Assembly: GCA_005281725.1 (NCBI GenBank)
Contig: SSBO01000001.1
Span: forward strand, 914,399 to 978,398
Length of the DNA: 64,000 nucleotides
Source: Wuchereria bancrofti
Taxonomy: Eukaryota; Nematoda; Chromadorea; Rhabditida; Onchocercidae
Reading direction: 5' to 3'
The notes under the pieces are model-generated. The model was not told the origin of the DNA, searched no databases, and saw only the letters and a program-made list of their open reading frames with translations. Position numbers and translations under genes: made by a program. Position 1 is the stretch's first letter; every line of letters begins with the position of its first letter. Below, piece by piece: positions 35,376-59,613 of this stretch.

Positions 35376-36480
35376 AGCAAGAAGGACGTGATTATTTCGT
35401 TCGTGAAGGATTACTAACTGTGAAATGACCAATCACATTCAAATATAGGTATACATATTGTTCTATCATTGTTTTGTTTGCTCAATATTTGTCTTTTTAT
35501 ACATGTTGTCATAGTTTTCTGTCAAAGTTTGTCATTTTTTTCCAATTTTATAACCTATTATAAGAACTTCTAGCTGTTATCTTGGTTTGTTCTTTTTCGT
35601 TTTTTTTTTTTTTTTTTTGTTTTCCTTTTTTAATCAAAGCTTACTGATCTCTCTTTTATTCTTTTCTGAAGAGCTTATTATCACATTACAATTACAATAC
35701 CATTGTACAATCTTTATTGCTTTAATTATTATGTAATAATTGTTGTATTATTATTTTTGTTTGTAGGAAAAAAAACCAAATTATCTTGAAAGGAAGAAGC
35801 TATATTAATGGGTACTCTTATTTCGTAATCTCAATTATATTCATGTAAAAAAAATAACTCGATAACAAGATTCGCTCGTCTTCTCTTATTTTTTCATCAT
35901 TTTGTAAAAAGAACGAAAGAAAGAAAGAGGGGTGTAAGGAAGAGTTGCTACTGGTAATTGTATAAAATTAAAATGTTCATCGTATCTATATGTTCAGACT
36001 GATTTTTCTCGTATATGAGAAATGATTGTTTTTTCATTGAAATTAGTTTTGCATAAATTATTAAACAGATCTTTTTTGTTTTTCTTTTTTAGAAAGAACG
36101 GTAAAAATATTATCAACTATCCGTTATCACATATATACATCTATGTAGAGTGATTGTTGACAAAAATGTCATATAAGGATAGTGATTTATTATCAATGAT
36201 TATATATGTGAAAAAGGTAATGCACTCAACTAATCTTTTATGATTATTCGAGTAGCAAAATTAATAAGATATTATTTAGCCTAATTTATCACTTGATAAT
36301 AATTTCAATTAGTAAATTAAACTATAAAAGATTTAAAAGAAATGAATTTATTAATGTATAAGTCATTTTACTAAGTTGATGTACGACTATTACACAATGA
36401 CCATTTCCTTTATGCTTAAGCTAAAGACATTTCTAAATTTGCACATAAAGTTGTCCTAATTTGACCAATGCATAACGACA

Positions 36481-36805
36481 TACATACGTACGTCGTACAT
36501 ACAACACACACACACACACACACACGCATCGTACATACACATACACACACATACATATATGCATTTGTTGACGTCACCCCTATTTCGACAGATCAGGCGC
36601 AATGGTCTACGTTACTATAGATACAAGTGTAAGTACAGAGAGAGGGAGAGAGAAGAAGACTGGGAGACATGTAAGGAGAGAGAGAGAGAGAGAGAGGAGG
36701 AAAAAGAGAAAATGTTGACAAGGTATGGACTGACTAACTGATATGGACGGATTTGAAGGACGTTGGTTACATACACACACACACATACACACACACAAAT
36801 GTACA
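36481..36805. repeat. Cluster of CA, GTAC and GA microsatellites
   Basis: TACG/GTAC units and (CA)n at 36481-36560, (GA)n at about 36636-36712, and (CA)n again at 36770-36800. They create spurious short frames on both strands. Confidence 0.85.
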
Positions 36806-39240
36806 TACATACATGCATAGTAATGCTGAATTGGTTGGTTGTATCCTTTCCGTCAATTTTATTTTATTTCGGAGAAATAATTTTCAGGTTATTACTGTTA
36901 ACGTGATTATTGATAAGACGTGGACTTTTATCATTGATTCTTTGATATCATTAGTAGCAATAAAAGTATAACTAGTTTTTATCATTGATTATTTGATATT
37001 ATTTAAGTGCTAATTTAGTATCATTAAATTACAACTTTTTTTACTGTATTCTTTACGCCCTTCTTTTTTTCTCTTCTCATATCGGTCATGTTTAACGTGT
37101 AGGAGTTACATCATCAATAATAATGATCAGATTATATATAGTATATATAGACATGTTGACCTTTAACCTCTTTCATATATTTATTCTTGTTAACATTATA
37201 ACATTAAGGTGGATCATTTCTGACATTTTTAGTGTACAATGGTCATGATAAGTAAGTGTATTTAAATCATTGATGTCAATTGTTGATTGATTAGATTTGT
37301 GATCGGGAAATGTTTTTCTTTTTTTTTTTCGGAAGATTATATTTTGTGCATTTTATTTATATTTTTTTTTTTGTGTCAACTTTTTGTGATAATTAGCTTT
37401 GCTATTTATCATTTTTTTTTTTGTTGTAGCGCATTTCGTAATTTTTCCATTACAATTATTGAATGTAATCGATTGATAGCACTTTAAAAATTTTTTTAAA
37501 AATGACGTGAAGAAAATTCGATATTTAGATGGAGCGCAAATGCCTATTGCATTGTGATTCTCTCATTGAGGACTTATCCTTTCTTGTCATCATATTTTAA
37601 CATTTTTTTTTATTCTCCTCGTTTCACTTTATTGATGGCATATTGGAGCTAAATTTGATTTAATGTGAAGTAAAAGAAATTTGGGTTCATATATTTTTCA
37701 AGATTTATTCATGCAAAACAATATGTATCGATGTTACATGCAAATTAAGCATTTAAAATATTCAACTCATAGGTTAATTAGTTGATCACATGTTATAAGT
37801 TAAATAATTCGAATACAATTGGTAACAGTTTATAGGGTAATTATTTCAGCCATATTTAATTGATTAACAATTCAATTTCATTTCTGATATATAAAAATGT
37901 GAAAAATGTAATCATTGTTGATGGATGTGTTTGTGTGTGTTTTTTATGCTTTTTTTTTGGCTTTGTAAGTGCTAATTTGATTGATATATCAATCTGTACT
38001 TCTGTTATCATCGTCATATATTATCAGTATTATCATCTCTAATGACGCTATTATTATTTCTCTATTTAATAGGAAATGATTTTAACACTTTTTTTTTGTT
38101 ACATTTTAAATAGCATTCCTGTTAATATATATTGCTTAGTAGTGTTTTGAAATTGAACATTACATAGTTTACTTTTTATTTCATTTTACTGTCTCATTTT
38201 TTTCTTTCTCTCTCTCTCTCTCTCTCCCTTTTGTTTACTGAACTAACGAATGAAAGTGAATATGATTCATGATTGTATAAGTTATGGAATAGACGTTTAT
38301 GACAGACAGTAATAAACATTTATTTGATGTTTATGATTGTTAGATATGTTTCTCTGAACCTTTTCTCTTCCATTTCGGATTCACAAGACTAATTTTGTTA
38401 AATACAAATATTTCATTATCATTTTTTTTTTCAAGAATTATTTTGTTTTAATCTTTTTTTTTTTTTTGAAATTAATAGTGTGATGAAAAATCTTTTCTTT
38501 TTTTTTACAGATTGAGATAGATATAAACAGTAAAAATAAGTTATAATGTAGATATAATACATTTAATTCTTGCTTAGTTGCTGTATTGGTTTTTTAAAAA
38601 GCAAAAAATTCCTCATTGATAGTAGGATGATGCGATATATTTTTATTTTGAATTTGAAAATATTCAATTTAAACTTTTTACTTCATCTGATAGAGAGAAG
38701 AAACTTTACCTCTCTATTCGTGTGTGAAATTTTAGAAGTGGCTATATTAAATGAATGATAAATTCATATTTTAGTTTACTTGATAGATCAATGGGTTGAA
38801 TGATTTTTAACTAATTTCTTCTTTCACTATTAATTATAAAGATATATAATTGAATGGATAATACGATTGATTGTTAATTTATCATTCTTTTTTTTTTAAA
38901 CAATAATTAGTTGTAATATGCAACAACGAATTCTATTTGTCATCAAGCTGTCATTTGTATGTTTTTTATTTTTTATTTTTTTACAAAATGTTCGCCATGA
39001 ATTGAAGCATAGTATTTACTAGCGATAATTGAAGTAAAATGTAAGATTTCAAATCAAAGTAGTTGCTAAAAAAAATATTGGATAAAAATAAAAAAACATT
39101 TTGTACGATTATTGAAATGGTTAAATCTTAGAATGATTTGAAGTGTATCTTTCCAGTATATCATTTCTGTTCATATGTATCATTAATGAGTAGTTGTTAA
39201 TAATGAAAATTATATGAGATTTGTTTTTTCAACTTAATTT

Positions 39241-39272
39241 ATCTCTTCTTAATTGATAATTAAGGAGAGATT
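39241..39272. repeat. Short inverted repeat, 14-bp arms, 4-nt loop
   Basis: Arms 39241-39254 and 39259-39272 pair with a single T/C mismatch (a G-U pair in RNA of one strand), loop GATA. Lies about 800 bases before the clathrin start codon. Function unknown. Confidence 0.6.
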
Positions 39273-40063
39273 TATGAATTAATGTAAAATATGCTTAGTA
39301 CTGATTTCATCCAATTTATTAATTTAAGAAATGATTGTTAATGTGAAGAGAAAGGAAAAATTGAAAAAGTAATCTATGTTGTGGCATAAATGATACATTT
39401 GATGAATGTGATTTATATGATAATCATAAAATTTATCATATAGCTTTCTCTTATCTAGTTAAGAATTAACTGATTATTTATTTTTTTCTATTTTATAATT
39501 ATTTAAAGTTTCACAAATTTATGTCCAGTAGTTTGTAGTTAGGTTAGGTAACTATCATTATTGATATTACATAAATAGTTGATGTAGCTTATTGAGTTAC
39601 GTTTCATCTAACTCATCGATGATGTTTGGATTCTTTATAAATTTATTAACAATCAGGTAAAAGTTGTGAATTATAGGTTAATTACAAATTTTATTGAATT
39701 ACAATTTTATTCGATTTATTCATAATTAATGTTTGTATTGCTCTTTCATGACCTTTTCTTTTTCCAGTTTTTCACTGACTTTTTCACTTATTTTTTTATT
39801 GAGAACAAGTTATGAGTAGAAAGTGATAAGTTATAAATACATTTTCGAATACTAAAAGAAAGATTAGCATCTTGAGATGGCATTTTCATCAATTTATATA
39901 TGTTCGTTTCATATAATTACTATTATTCGTCCTTTTTGCTTCGAACAATTTCCCTTACGGTTTTCCGTTCTATTTTCTTATTGATCATTGCATCAAGAAA
40001 AAAGCTTATGAAATTTTAGCTTGCTTGGTGTACATTTTGTGCTTTTATCCTTACCACTGCTTT

Positions 40064-40071
40064 CCAATCAG
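40064..40071 (+). promoter_or_regulatory. Candidate trans-splice acceptor of chc-1
   Basis: CCAATCAG ends 5 bases before the clathrin heavy chain ATG, preceded by a pyrimidine-rich stretch. The use as an SL acceptor is inferred. Confidence 0.45.
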
Positions 40072-40076
40072 CAACA

Positions 40077-51984
<11,908 letters not shown>

Positions 51985-53394
51985 TCACCGATATTCTTCT
52001 TTCACATTTAAAGCATTGATTCGTTTCTTTGTTCTCAGATCAGATCGATTTTATAGTAGTAACACGCTTTTTGATTCTTGTTGTTAAAAGACGATTTTAT
52101 TTCACTCTTTGTTTATTATTTCTTGTTATAATCATTTATTAGGAAGGGATGCCAGAAAATGATAGAAATATTGGAGTAAATTTTTTGTGAAAGAATTTTT
52201 GAAGAAAATAATGAATCTTTTCGATTTTTTATCTTTTGATTTTGTAATAATTGAATGTCGAAATTTTTTCGAAATGTTTGAATATCATGAGTAAACGAAT
52301 AGAAAAAAAAACAGTGAGATAGAAGTAATTATTATTTCTTTCCAGTTTTTTTATTCCATTTCAGAGAGCCTATATAGGAATAACATATGAAAATTGTGAT
52401 CATTTATTCCTTTTTCTCTTTTTTTTTTATCTGCAATGCTTGTTTGTATTATACAATGCACATGTACTAGTTAGTGATCAACAGCACTGTGTTATCTGAA
52501 ATATCAAAATTTAAATATATGTGTCGGTTTTTCTTTTCTTTTTACTTTATATGTATTCACAGTGCCCTATTCTTTTATGTAAAACAAATATTCAATCTAT
52601 TTATTGTTTTGTTCATTCATCTTTCTTCTATATATCACAATAAAAATTATCCATTGAATTTTTTGAATACAATTGCAATAATCTCAAAATTATTCCAACT
52701 ACGAACTCTCTTGACAAATACTAATTACGCCGTTTTCTTTTCTCCACTCATAAAATGTTAGTCTATCAAATTTCAAAAAAAAAAAAGAAAGAGTTCTGGT
52801 GTTGTTGTTTGGAACTTTACTCGCATTTGTGCATAACTATTTCATTTGAAAAACTTTTCGAGATCATTTAGTAAAATGGAAAGAAAAAAAAGCAAAAATA
52901 AAAAGAAATAATAGTTTATGAATAAGAAGAATTGAAGTGAAAAGAATCGAAAATGTAGATAATATATGTGAGAGATATTGAATGAAGCAAAGGGATGATA
53001 TTGAAATGAAATGAAACGAAATAAACATTCTGATGATCATTTCTTCCCACCTGAAAAATTTCATTATATGTTTACTTTTTTGCTTGCTCTGTCTCTCTTT
53101 TCAGATGAGTTTTCACATTAGATACTATATTTACATATAGTATATTATTACTTATACTGCCAAATTTGTTTACAAAGTTAAAGTTTTTTTGCCCTAATAA
53201 GATAGTGATTTCATTCATTGTTATTTAGTTAATTTTTTAACTGCTTTTATACCTTTACCTTTACCTTTCAATGTAATCAATATGAAATAAATAATAGTTA
53301 ATTAATGCAATAATTGCACGGATAAATTTGTATGTGACAGATAATTTCATCACAGGCTTATGTATAAATAAATCATTTTTAATGTCAACAATCG

Positions 53395-53440
53395 ACTGAT
53401 TGATTGGTCGATTGATTGATTGATTGATTGATCGATTGAC
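53395..53440. repeat. (TTGA)n microsatellite
   Basis: About eleven TTGA/TCGA tetranucleotide units in the chc-1 downstream region. Confidence 0.85.
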
Positions 53441-53881
53441 TAATCGAATGGATTGTTTGCATAATTTAACAATTTTCATCGCCCTATGGAACATTGTAAG
53501 TTTTACATCTTTATTAAATAATAATAATTCCACTATTAAATTACCATTCTATTCTAACTAAATCGATTTATTGATAAAGAAAACAAGTAGAATCATATAT
53601 TTTATGCAATAAATAATGAAAACAATAAATATTTTATCGTAAGAAAATGATAATGAAAAGGATTTATATTCAAAATTATCATAATTAATTTCATTTAACT
53701 AACATGAAATTATTGCCTTCAAATTATCATAGTTATCATTTTGAAATTTATCAGAAAGTTATATGAAAAGAAAAAAAAAAGATATTTGTAAATAAATGGT
53801 TTACATTTTAAAATGAATAGTATTTGCAGATTTATTCCATTCTTCAAATTGTTATATTTGCATGGCAAACGAAATATGTTA

Positions 53882-53921
53882 AAAATCGACAATGGGAATT
53901 TGAAAATCGACAAATTCCCAT
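53882..53921. repeat. Nested direct and inverted repeats
   Basis: An 11-bp perfect inverted repeat (53892-53902 and 53911-53921, 8-nt loop) overlaps an 11-bp direct repeat AAAATCGACAA at 53882 and 53904. No function assigned. Confidence 0.6.
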
Positions 53922-54338
53922 CGATGGAACGTATATGTTTAATTCTAATAGTTTTATTTTTCATTATTTTTATATCAAATATTTGTTTACTTTTTTTTGT
54001 ATATTTTTAATTAGAAAATTTATGAATAAAAAGACATAAATAAATATTATTTAGAAAGAAAAATTTTTTTTTTGTTTGTAATTTCGTAAATTAACTAAAT
54101 TGTTTTACATTTAAAAAAAGAATTAGTAAACTTATGTATTATCATTTATAACTATTTATTTTATTTAATTTTAAATGATTTTGGTTACTAGTAATGCTAT
54201 AAGTAATTAAGTAATAGAATTTTTTAGTGTTAAATAAGAATATAGCATTTTGAGGTTTCTATTTGTCTAATTTTTGTTATATATTTTTTTAATTTTTTTA
54301 AAAAAAGATAAATTTAAATTAATTGCATCTTTTTTTAG

Positions 54339-56593
54339 CATTGATAATTTTCAAGCTCGCTTTCCTGGATTGTATGGTATTTTAACAGAAACTCCCGAAA
54401 GACGTCGTATAAATGGTTAATTTCTTCTTTTTTAAAATTCATCAAAGCAATTGTATATTGTTTATTTATTTTGTTTTTTTTTTCTTTTTTCGAAATTTTC
54501 AATGAATGGAATTTTTTGAAATTATTCTCAAGCAAACAAAAATTCTTTTTTTATTGGCACTTTCAATTTTCATTCCTATTTTATTTTAAATGTGAAATTT
54601 AATTTGATAAATTAAAGTAAAATTTAATTATTTGTTGTAATTAGTCTAAATTGGAAATATTACTATTTTATATGCATTGATCAAAATATTTGCAAATATT
54701 TTATATATTTGAAAATTATTTTGATTTGTTATTTTTTTTCTTAAATTTTTCAATGAAAAGCTTAATGTAATTTAAGTATGATGAATAATTATTTGTGCTT
54801 AAAAAGATAATGGATCATTTCTATTTTCATTAATTTATTAAATCATAATTTGTTGTCTGTAAATATTCCTTTGAATTAATTACAAATTACAGAGAGTAAT
54901 GGAAGCAAATATTTTATTATTTTTTATAATATTTTAGCATTATTTGCACTTGCAATTACATCATTAATTACTGCTTTGTTACATTTAATTCTCTCAATTC
55001 TGCTATTTTATGGAGTTTCTACGGTAATCATTTTAACAATTTTAAAATTTTAAATATTTTTTCAAAAATAATTTTAATGTAATAATTTTAATTTATATTT
55101 GTATATACATATTAAGGTGTTTTAAATATTTTTTTGGCAAAAAATAAGAAAAATAACTTATCAAATTCTCTTTTCTGTTTATTTATGAGAAAATTGATTT
55201 GAATATCGAATATTTCATTCAATTTTTAGCATCATATCAGAATATTTCTCTTTTTTCAATTTAGCAACATCTTACAAATAATTTAGCTTATCAGTGGATT
55301 AAAGTGATAAGGCTATCTTGAAGTGATATGATTTGTTTCTTTTGAGGAAATGAAATTTAATCATATTATCATCATCGAGTAGTTATGATTCAGAATGTTA
55401 GTGAATCAAGGATCAATTTATCATAAACATACTGTGAAGTAATAATTAGATTTTTAATTTTACAAAGTGCACAGAAAAAAAATTATTTTAATAAAATTTA
55501 TTTTAAAAACTAGCTTATTTTCAGAAGCGAATTAATTTTATATTGCCATGGTTCTTTACCATATTGCCTCTAATTATTTTGTCCACAATTTATGCAATAA
55601 TATGGTGGTCAGGTGACATCTTTGACACACAACTGATTATGTCTGTCACCGAATTTGTCCTTTCCTTACCGATCAATGTAAGAAATATTATTAGTAATAC
55701 TTTAAAGAGAATCGATCATTCATTCATTTGTGGAATATTTATCATTCAAAAAAAAAAAAGAAAAATGTTGAAATTTCAAGATAACATTTTTCACTTACAT
55801 TATGCTCATTTTTAGCATTTAGCAAAAATATAGTCATTGATTAGTAATTATTAATTAATTATACAGTAGTAATCAATAAATAAAAAAAATGAAAGTAAAA
55901 CTTATAAGTAATGGAAAATAATTGCAGAGTATATGTGTTGTAATTGTTTTGCTGTTTTTCTTTCGCATTAAAAAAAGTTTGAAATCAATTAAACATTTGG
56001 AAAATGTGAATTATGCCAGAAATTCGCTGATAAATAAAACTAATAGCAAAATGCCATCATGGAAAAATGATTGGAATGTTGAATTATCCAAGGAATTTAC
56101 CTCTCAAAAAAGGTGTATTATAAATATATGTAAATGATTTAATTATTACTATGAAAATATTCTATTTCCAAAAAAAAAGAGCAATAAATTCAGTTTTAAT
56201 TTTAATTCAAATAATATAAAATTTAGCACTGTTTTATAAATAAATTATTATTTTAGGATAATGAAACAAAAGGATAGAAATTATGATTTGCTGCACAATT
56301 CATATATTTGTACTTCATCGCTACCAAAAGGTTGAAAATTTAATTTCGATTAAAAAAAATTAATATATTTCAGTTTGATCTTTGCTCAGAAATGATCTAA
56401 CTATCTCTTTGTCAAATGTTTTTTTTTTTTTTTATAAAATTTCGCACAAATTATTGCAAATGATTTTAGTTGAAACATTTTAAATTTAGAAAATAGCAAA
56501 CAGCTACATTTAACAGCTGATCATTTGGCTGAACATAATCGAATATTATCAAATGAAGATAACCGTTGGAGGTATTATCATTATAAAGGATAG
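54339..56593 (+). CDS. Unrecognised multi-pass membrane protein (5' end missing)
   Basis: Six exons join cleanly in frame: 54339-54415, 54938-55023, 55525-55677, 55928-56112, 56257-56330, 56490-56593 (stop TAG), about 226 aa. I do not recognise the family. The chain shows a short polar segment with FPGLYGILTETPERRR, then three hydrophobic spans: ALFALAITSLITALLHLI and on; ILPWFFTILPLIILSTIY; SICVVIVLLFFF. A long hydrophilic tail rich in Asn, Ser, Lys, His ends HYHYKG-like (YYHYKG). A loop between spans 2 and 3 carries WWSGDIF and FVLSLPIN. The first exon must lie upstream and end in phase 2; it may encode another span, giving a four-span topology. All acceptors are TTTTAG/TTGCAG type and all donors GT, which supports a real gene. 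Its stop lies about 210 bases from the stop of the convergent collagen gene. Confidence 0.7.
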
Positions 56594-56804
56594 CAGATAT
56601 AATCCAAAGCTATAATCTTTTTAATTTTACATTTGTATTAATTTAATTGCTAGCATAAAAATTTACTTTCTTAAGTGTATTCTTGTCTTATAATAGTGGA
56701 CGAAAATTGTGAATTTAAAAATGGATCAAATTGACTTTAATTGAATCACTTTCAATTTTAATTTAATTAATTGGAATATATAGGAGAAAATGAATTGAAT
56801 ATTA

Positions 56805-59606
56805 TCATAGTGTAATAAATCGTCTGTATTCTGCCGAAGGTAAAAATTCTTCATTAATTCTACCACTGTGCCTTGGTCGATTATCGTTGATAGTTCTAGT
56901 TGGACATGGACAATATTCTGAATCACTTCCTGGCATTCCTTCTTCACCGTGATCACCTTCATCACCCTAAAAAAATATGTTAAATAAAATATCAAATTTC
57001 ATTTATTTTGATATTTGAACGTTTTTTTTTTTTTTTGCAAGTTTTTACTTCCATTGATTTGATGTAAATTTGGTATAAATGAAATTAAAACTTAATTCAA
57101 TCTATAGTTTAATGTTTAAAATAATCATTAAAAAAGGACAGATATTTGATTATGTTTTAATTATTTATTTAATTAATAGGTTAATTATGCATTACCTGTT
57201 CACCATCATCTCCTTTTTCACCAATAGCTCCACGTTCTCCCGGTGGTCCTTCAAGACCTGGTATACCAGGTTCACCTGCATCGCCTTGCTCACCAGGTGG
57301 ACCTTCTGGACCCTGAATTCCTTTTGTACCTGGAACTCCTACAACTTGTTCTGTATCCGTACCTGGTTCTCCTTGTCGTCCTTCTTCACCTGGTGGTCCA
57401 GGTGCTCCATCTGCGCCCATCTATAAATTTAAATCTAACCTAAATGGAATGGCAAATTCTTGATTCGTATGAAGTTTAGAATATATTATAGTCGTAAATA
57501 AAACTTATTAAATTAAATTTGCTAAATACTAGAAAAAGCAATGACAAAACGAGATTTAGAGGGAAGAATATTAGACAATTGAAAAGTTAATTTAAACCTG
57601 TCCTGGAAGACCTGGTTGACCGTCGCGACCATTTGCACCACTTGGACCACGTGATCCACGCATTCCTCGAGGTCCAGGACGACCTGGTTGACCTGGTTGA
57701 CCTATTGGACCAGGTGGACAATAAAAACATGTCTCGTACTGTTGCAATTGCCCTCGTACATCGCTCATATCTGCGCCATGCGGTGCATCCTACCATAACT
57801 TTCTTTTAAAAATGTCTATTAAAAATGCTATAAAATTAGTCTAAATTTTTAACTGTTACAAAATTTTCCTAATTTTTCTTCTTTTTCAATGATATATGTG
57901 TTTACTTTTGCAAATCACTCATTCTTTTAGTGAATTGAAAAAAAAAAAAAACTAAATAAATTGAATGATCGAAAAACAAGAAAAAAGGAAATACCATTCC
58001 ATCCAAACCATCTAATCCATCCATACCATCTGGGCCTGGCGGTCCTGGTGGTCCAGGTGGACATAAATTTTCTTTTTGAAGATTTTTATCTAAATTATAT
58101 TAAAACAATTTTACCATCATTAAATAATTCTTTGGTATTTTATTAAATGAAAATGCAATAAAATGAATGAATGAATGAATGAATGAATGAATGAATGAAT
58201 GAATGAATGAATGAATGAATGAATGAATGAATGAATGAATGAATGAATGAATGAATGAATGAATGAATGAATGAATGAATGAATGAATGAATGAATGAAT
58301 GAATGAATGAATGAATGAATGAATGAATGAATGAATGAATGAATGAATGAATGAATGAATGAATGAATGAATGAATGAATGAATGAATGAATGAATGAAT
58401 GAATGAATGAATGAATGAATGAATGAATCAATGAATGAATGAATGATTATTTGTATTATATACAATGAACAAAATGAAAAAAAAGAATTTTTTTTTCGTC
58501 AAAACAATTTTTTCTTTTTTTTTCTTTTCAATCCAAATTTATTTAAAATTTTCTTGCAATTGTATTTATGAAAGGAAAAGTAACCATCGATAAATGACGT
58601 ATTTAAGCCTAATTGTTCCGTGTATACATTTGTACCTGTAACATTCATTCATTGATAATATGTTAACAGAGAATATTTCCAAGATTATAAATGAAATCAT
58701 TCGAAAATTTTTCAAATTTAACCAAATTGTAAATTGAAATTGCCGAATTTAGTAGTAGTAGTAATATACAGATGCAAAGAATATTTAGGATTGATATAAA
58801 ACATTCATTTTCCTAGATGACTTTTAATGCAAATTTCATAAATAATAGTTCTGATCACCTATGAACTCATTTAGTACTATCAGAATGATAATGTGATAAT
58901 TATAAGAATTCATTTATTATATTTTCTGAAAGCAAAAACTATGAATATATGATTTTATATAGCATAACTAATTTTTAACATCATTTATACATTTATCATA
59001 CTACTATTACTAAAACTAATTTTTTTGTTAGCTTTAGATTTTTTTTTGAAATTTAAACAAATTTTTACCAGTATTTTGTGCTCCTCTGCCATAAGAATCG
59101 GTTGGTACGGTATATCTGTTAATTCCGGCCGTTAATTCTGGCCTTCCTTTTGATGATTGATCAATAATACCCAGATTTCCAGGAAAAGGATACTGACGAC
59201 GTTGACGATGAGGAGTAATATTCATTGATATCATATCTCTCCAAAGATCATTTGCTTTTAGCTTAAAATAAAATATAAATTAATCCAAAAATTTAAAGGG
59301 TTCAAAAAGTAACTATAAAAGATTTTTTTTTTTGCAAATTTATTTTAGGAATTTTGATGAATCCATTATCTATGGAGTTTAATTCATTCCGAATTATATC
59401 ATCTTATCATCTTCACTTTTGATAAAAAAAATGTTGCAATGATAGTTGTCAAATATTATCACCTGGAATGCTTCAATCTCGACGTCAAGTTCATTTTCTA
59501 TCATTTGTATTTCATTGATAATATGCGCAATTGCAATAATTAAACAAAATAATGTAGCAGCTCCAATGCCACATGTTCCAATTAAAATATTCTTCGTTCT
59601 TGGCAT
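56805..59606 (-). CDS. Nematode cuticle collagen
   Basis: Extracellular structural protein secreted by the hypodermis. Exons on the minus strand: 59606-59463, 59261-59069, 58071-57995, 57789-57598, 57420-57196, 56966-56805 (330 aa). A short basic N-terminus and membrane/signal-anchor stretch (about 8-29) precede a non-collagen region with a subtilisin/furin-type site RQRR (67-70), the usual homology-box processing site. Gly-X-Y starts at about 117 after Cys116, is broken by a 20-plus residue non-collagen segment with CFYC (159-162), and continues to CPCP (296-299) and a short C-terminal tail. The paired Cys residues flanking Gly-X-Y blocks are typical of cuticle collagens and allow trimer cross-linking. 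A second short break (TDTEQVV) lies in exon 5. Which col/dpy/rol gene it equals cannot be told. Intron 2 holds a large GAAT repeat. Confidence 0.93.
58162..58445. repeat. (GAAT)n tetranucleotide array, about 71 units
   Basis: 284 bases of nearly perfect GAAT/AATG units with one substitution (a C at 58429). It lies in intron 2 of the collagen gene. It is open in all frames, which yields spurious Ile-His-Ser-Phe repeat frames on the minus strand. Confidence 0.97.
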
Positions 59607-59613
59607 CTTATAT
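59607..59613 (-). promoter_or_regulatory. Acceptor-like site abutting the collagen ATG
   Basis: On the minus strand ATATAAG directly precedes the start codon. Weak match to a 3' splice site; possible trans-splice acceptor. Confidence 0.3.

Larger units (their letters stand above)
35096..40076. other. Gene-poor 5 kb between the TYW1-like gene and chc-1
   Basis: Apart from the possible alternative last exon of the TYW1-like gene (35292-35334), no coding exon was recognised on either strand. It holds an (AT)n run at 35104-35122, CA and GA microsatellites at 36.5-36.8 kb, a (CT)n run at about 38206-38226, many poly-T runs and a hairpin near 39.25 kb. The right end presumably includes the clathrin promoter. 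Confidence 0.55.
51985..54338. other. 3' flank of chc-1 and intergenic DNA
   Basis: A poly(A) signal candidate AATAAA at 52639-52644 would serve clathrin (3' UTR about 650 bases). The rest is about 80% A+T. It contains a TTGA microsatellite, a small nested hairpin at 53892-53921, and must also hold the missing first exon(s) of the membrane-protein gene that follows. One candidate is a hydrophobic open stretch near 53927-54010, but its phase does not fit the next exon. Confidence 0.45.

Noticed and set aside
36559..36818. Several overlapping frames around 36.6-36.8 kb
   Set aside because: All are translations of GA and CA microsatellites on both strands.
53813..54039. Hydrophobic frames that might be the first exon of the membrane-protein gene
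   Set aside because: The available donors end in phase 0 or 1, whereas the exon at 54339 needs phase 2; kept only as a remark.
57079..57443. Plus-strand frames rich in Phe, Trp and Leu opposite the collagen exon
   Set aside because: Antisense shadows of Gly-X-Y codons; the minus strand has the splice sites and the collagen features.
58100..58465. Long minus-strand frames of Ile-His-Ser-Phe repeats
   Set aside because: They are a pure translation of the GAAT microsatellite, which is open in every frame; no start context, splice sites or similarity.
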